Positions 5,570 to 6,396 of a DNA stretch of 6,396 bases are shown here, piece by piece. The notes beneath the pieces are model-generated. The model did no database searches, had not been told where the DNA came from, and worked only from the letters and a program-made list of their open reading frames with translations. Within the stretch, counting starts at the first letter, position 1; every line of letters starts with the position of its first letter. The stretch covers positions 1 through 6,396 of the forward strand of contig JAUNWC010000097.1 of assembly GCA_030540495.1 (NCBI GenBank), given 5' to 3'. This DNA comes from Bacteroidota bacterium (GTDB lineage Bacteria > Bacteroidota > Bacteroidia > Bacteroidales > P3). The position numbers and the translations under genes are program-made.

Positions 5570-6223
5570 TTAAAATATCTTGCGTTCTAACCAAGATTTA
5601 GATTTTTTGTTTGTAGGGGTATAAATTTCACAATAAGCCAAATATCTATAAAGAGTGCCTTTTGAAACCATAACCTTTTTTGCAATTTGTGGAATACTTT
5701 CTCCTTTTTCTAATAAAGTGCAAATTTTTTTATGTTTTTTTTCACAGTTTTTATTTAGACAAATATTTCTTGAGCCGTTTTTTCTTCCTAAAATCACACC
5801 ATCTGCTTTCCACTTTTTTAATGCTTCTTTGGTTCTTTGGCTTATTAGGTTGCGTTCTATTTCTGCACTTAAACCAAAGGCAAAGGCAAGTACTTTACTT
5901 TGAATATCGGCTCCTAAGCGGTAGCCATCTTTGATAGTCCAAACCTTGCATTCTTTTTTCATACATATGGAAAGAATTTCCATAATCATAAAAAGGTTTC
6001 TACCAAGCCTTGAAAGTTCGGAGCAAATTATCAAATCGTCTTTTTCTACTTTTTTAAGCAAAGTACCAAGTTTGCGTTTATCATAATTTCTTATTCCGCT
6101 AATGGTTTCGTCTATCCAACCATCAATTTTAAGATTGTTTTTTTTAGCAAAGTTTTTAATCTCAAATCTTTGGTTTTCTACCGTTTGCTTATCGCTACTT
6201 ACTCTTATATATCCGTACGTCAT
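5570..6223 (-). CDS. Serine site-specific recombinase (DNA invertase), Mpi family
   Basis: This 217-residue resolvase/invertase begins MTYGYIRVSSDKQTVENQRF. The catalytic nucleophile should be Ser9, by analogy with Ser10 of Hin. The active-site arginines follow in CSELSRLGRN (Arg72, Arg75), and the E-helix is LAFAFGLSAEIERNLISQRT (about 113-132). A C-terminal helix-turn-helix, KGESIPQIAKKVMVSKGTLYRYL, spans roughly 171-193. The order and wording match the Bacteroides master invertase Mpi, which flips many promoters genome-wide; here a Cys/Lys-rich linker (ICLNKNCEKKHKKIC) precedes the HTH. Small invertases of this kind cut and re-join DNA at short inverted repeats through a Ser-DNA linkage. 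It is complete, begins at ATG 6223, and lies 24 nt ahead of the silent specificity module on the same strand. Whether it acts on this locus or at distant sites is not shown by the sequence. Confidence 0.93.
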   Translation of the reverse strand: MTYGYIRVSSDKQTVENQRFEIKNFAKKNNLKIDGWIDETISGIRNYDKRKLGTLLKKVEKDDLIICSELSRLGRNLFMIMEILSICMKKECKVWTIKDGYRLGADIQSKVLAFAFGLSAEIERNLISQRTKEALKKWKADGVILGRKNGSRNICLNKNCEKKHKKICTLLEKGESIPQIAKKVMVSKGTLYRYLAYCEIYTPTNKKSKSWLERKIF

Positions 6224-6234
6224 AGTTTTTTCGA

Positions 6235-6242
6235 GAAAGATA
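6235..6242 (-). promoter_or_regulatory. Weak -7-like element (TATCTTTC) ahead of the recombinase
   Basis: The minus strand reads TATCTTTC, one base off TAnnTTTG, 11 nt upstream of ATG 6223. This would give an almost leaderless transcript. It is weak, and the real promoter may lie within the repeat block further upstream. Confidence 0.25.
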
Positions 6243-6273
6243 AGAAAAATATTCTAATAGGTTGTTATAAGTT

Positions 6274-6289
6274 GGAGGCAAAAGCCTCC
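6274..6289. other. Perfect hairpin GGAGGC-AAAA-GCCTCC
   Basis: It has a 6-bp GC-rich stem with an AAAA loop inside the decamer block. A run of T after the stem is lacking on both strands, so it is a poor intrinsic terminator. It resembles two other GCAAAGC-centred elements in the block (6342-6352 and 6368-6375), which suggests one repeat family. Confidence 0.7.
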
Positions 6290-6314
6290 TTATTATAAGT
6301 TAGCATAGGTTGGA

Positions 6315-6327
6315 ATAGGTTAGCATA
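6315..6327 (+). repeat. 13-bp inverted repeat, left arm (partner 6381-6393)
   Basis: ATAGGTTAGCATA is exactly reverse-complemented at 6381-6393 (TATGCTAACCTAT), 53 bp away. The arms enclose the GTTAT/ATAAC hairpin. The right arm is three bases from the window end, so the repeat may extend outside. Confidence 0.85.
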
Positions 6328-6331
6328 AGTT

Positions 6332-6357
6332 GTTATAGGAGACGCAAAGCGTATAAC
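6332..6357. other. Bulged hairpin within the repeat block
   Basis: GTTAT (6332-6336) pairs with ATAAC (6353-6357) and ACGC (6342-6345) with GCGT (6349-6352) around an AAA loop, leaving AGGAG as a 5' bulge. A related sequence occurs inverted near the edge: the reverse complement of 6363-6384 reads TATAGGAGGGC for the same TATAGGAGACGC part, then AAAGCC. The block therefore seems to hold diverged copies of one unit. Confidence 0.6.
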
Positions 6358-6380
6358 AAAAAGTAACGGCTTTGCCCTCC

Positions 6381-6393
6381 TATGCTAACCTAT
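6381..6393 (-). repeat. 13-bp inverted repeat, right arm (partner 6315-6327)
   Basis: TATGCTAACCTAT is an exact reverse complement of 6315-6327 and a minus-strand copy of the TAGGTTAGCA decamer. The array thus switches orientation between 6345 and 6381. Confidence 0.85.
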
Positions 6394-6396
6394 CCC

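Larger units (their letters stand above)
6258..6345 (+). repeat. Decanucleotide tandem repeat block, consensus TARGTTRNNA
   Basis: Units in strict 10-bp steps: TAGGTTGTTA (6258) and TAAGTTGGAG (6268), then an interruption containing a hairpin. They resume with TAAGTTAGCA (6296), TAGGTTGGAA (6306), TAGGTTAGCA (6316), TAAGTTGTTA (6326) and the degenerate TAGGAGACGC (6336). The core TA(A/G)GTT is constant and the last four bases alternate among GTTA, GGAA and AGCA. There is no open reading frame of note. The block fills the region upstream of the recombinase and continues as an inverted copy to the edge. Confidence 0.85.

Noticed and set aside
5655..5934. Two overlapping plus-strand frames of 82 and 84 codons
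   Set aside because: Both are antisense to the serine recombinase. Their Phe/Leu-rich translations come from its Lys-rich codons.
4433..6223. Insertion sequence or integrated element
   Set aside because: No transposase, terminal repeats or target-site duplication can be seen. The recombinase is of the invertase type and the flanking repeat is coding.
6274..6289. Rho-independent terminator
   Set aside because: The stem is good but no run of T follows on either strand, and it lies upstream, not downstream, of the recombinase.
6258..6345. CRISPR array
   Set aside because: The units are 10 bp, contiguous and without unique spacers, and no cas genes are present.

Overview
The window is AT-rich DNA that looks like a member of the Bacteroidota, most likely Bacteroidales. 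The grounds are: promoter elements of the TAnnTTTG type (TATCTTTG) ahead of genes; no Shine-Dalgarno sequences; a periplasmic S46 dipeptidyl-peptidase; the remains of a type IX secretion (CHU_C / gliding-motility type) C-terminal sorting domain; and a serine recombinase closely resembling the Bacteroides master invertase Mpi. The species cannot be named from this sequence.

Left part (1-3851), ordinary chromosome, all on the minus strand. In transcription order it holds a WbpB/WlbA-type UDP-sugar dehydrogenase (3820-2849) and, 4 nt later, the queuosine-pathway radical SAM enzyme QueE (2844-2212). After a new promoter comes a nearly complete S46 peptidase of the DPP11 (Asp/Glu-specific) type, which runs off the left edge.

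Middle (3884-4432). A decayed 3' end of a large secreted repeat protein, broken by a one-base insertion in a homopolymer, is followed by a promoter firing rightwards.

Right part (4433-6396), the unusual region. Two different C-terminal specificity modules of an Eco57I-like N6-adenine DNA methyltransferase / restriction enzyme face each other tail to tail. One (4433-5083, plus) is fused in frame to the first ~87 residues of a PLD-helicase-like protein. The other (5545-5069, minus) sits directly behind a Mpi-family serine invertase gene (6223-5570, minus). Both modules begin at the same motif EGFCW, encoded by an identical 16-bp sequence in inverted orientation (4694-4709 and 5461-5476). Their last ~76 residues are about half identical by eye, their presumed target-recognition parts differ, and they end by sharing a 13-bp near-palindrome. 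This is what a shufflon-like, phase-variable specificity switch would look like: flipping the ~0.78 kb between the repeats would exchange the C-terminal module behind the promoter-bearing 5' end. Flipping itself, and the recombinase acting here, are inference. No catalytic methylase or nuclease motif is present in the window, so the enzyme core must lie elsewhere, or the locus is a cassette store or a rearranged remnant.

Far right (6258-6396), upstream of the recombinase gene, is a compact non-coding block of 10-bp tandem units (TARGTTRNNA), short hairpins and a 13-bp inverted repeat. It is continuous with whatever lies beyond the edge.
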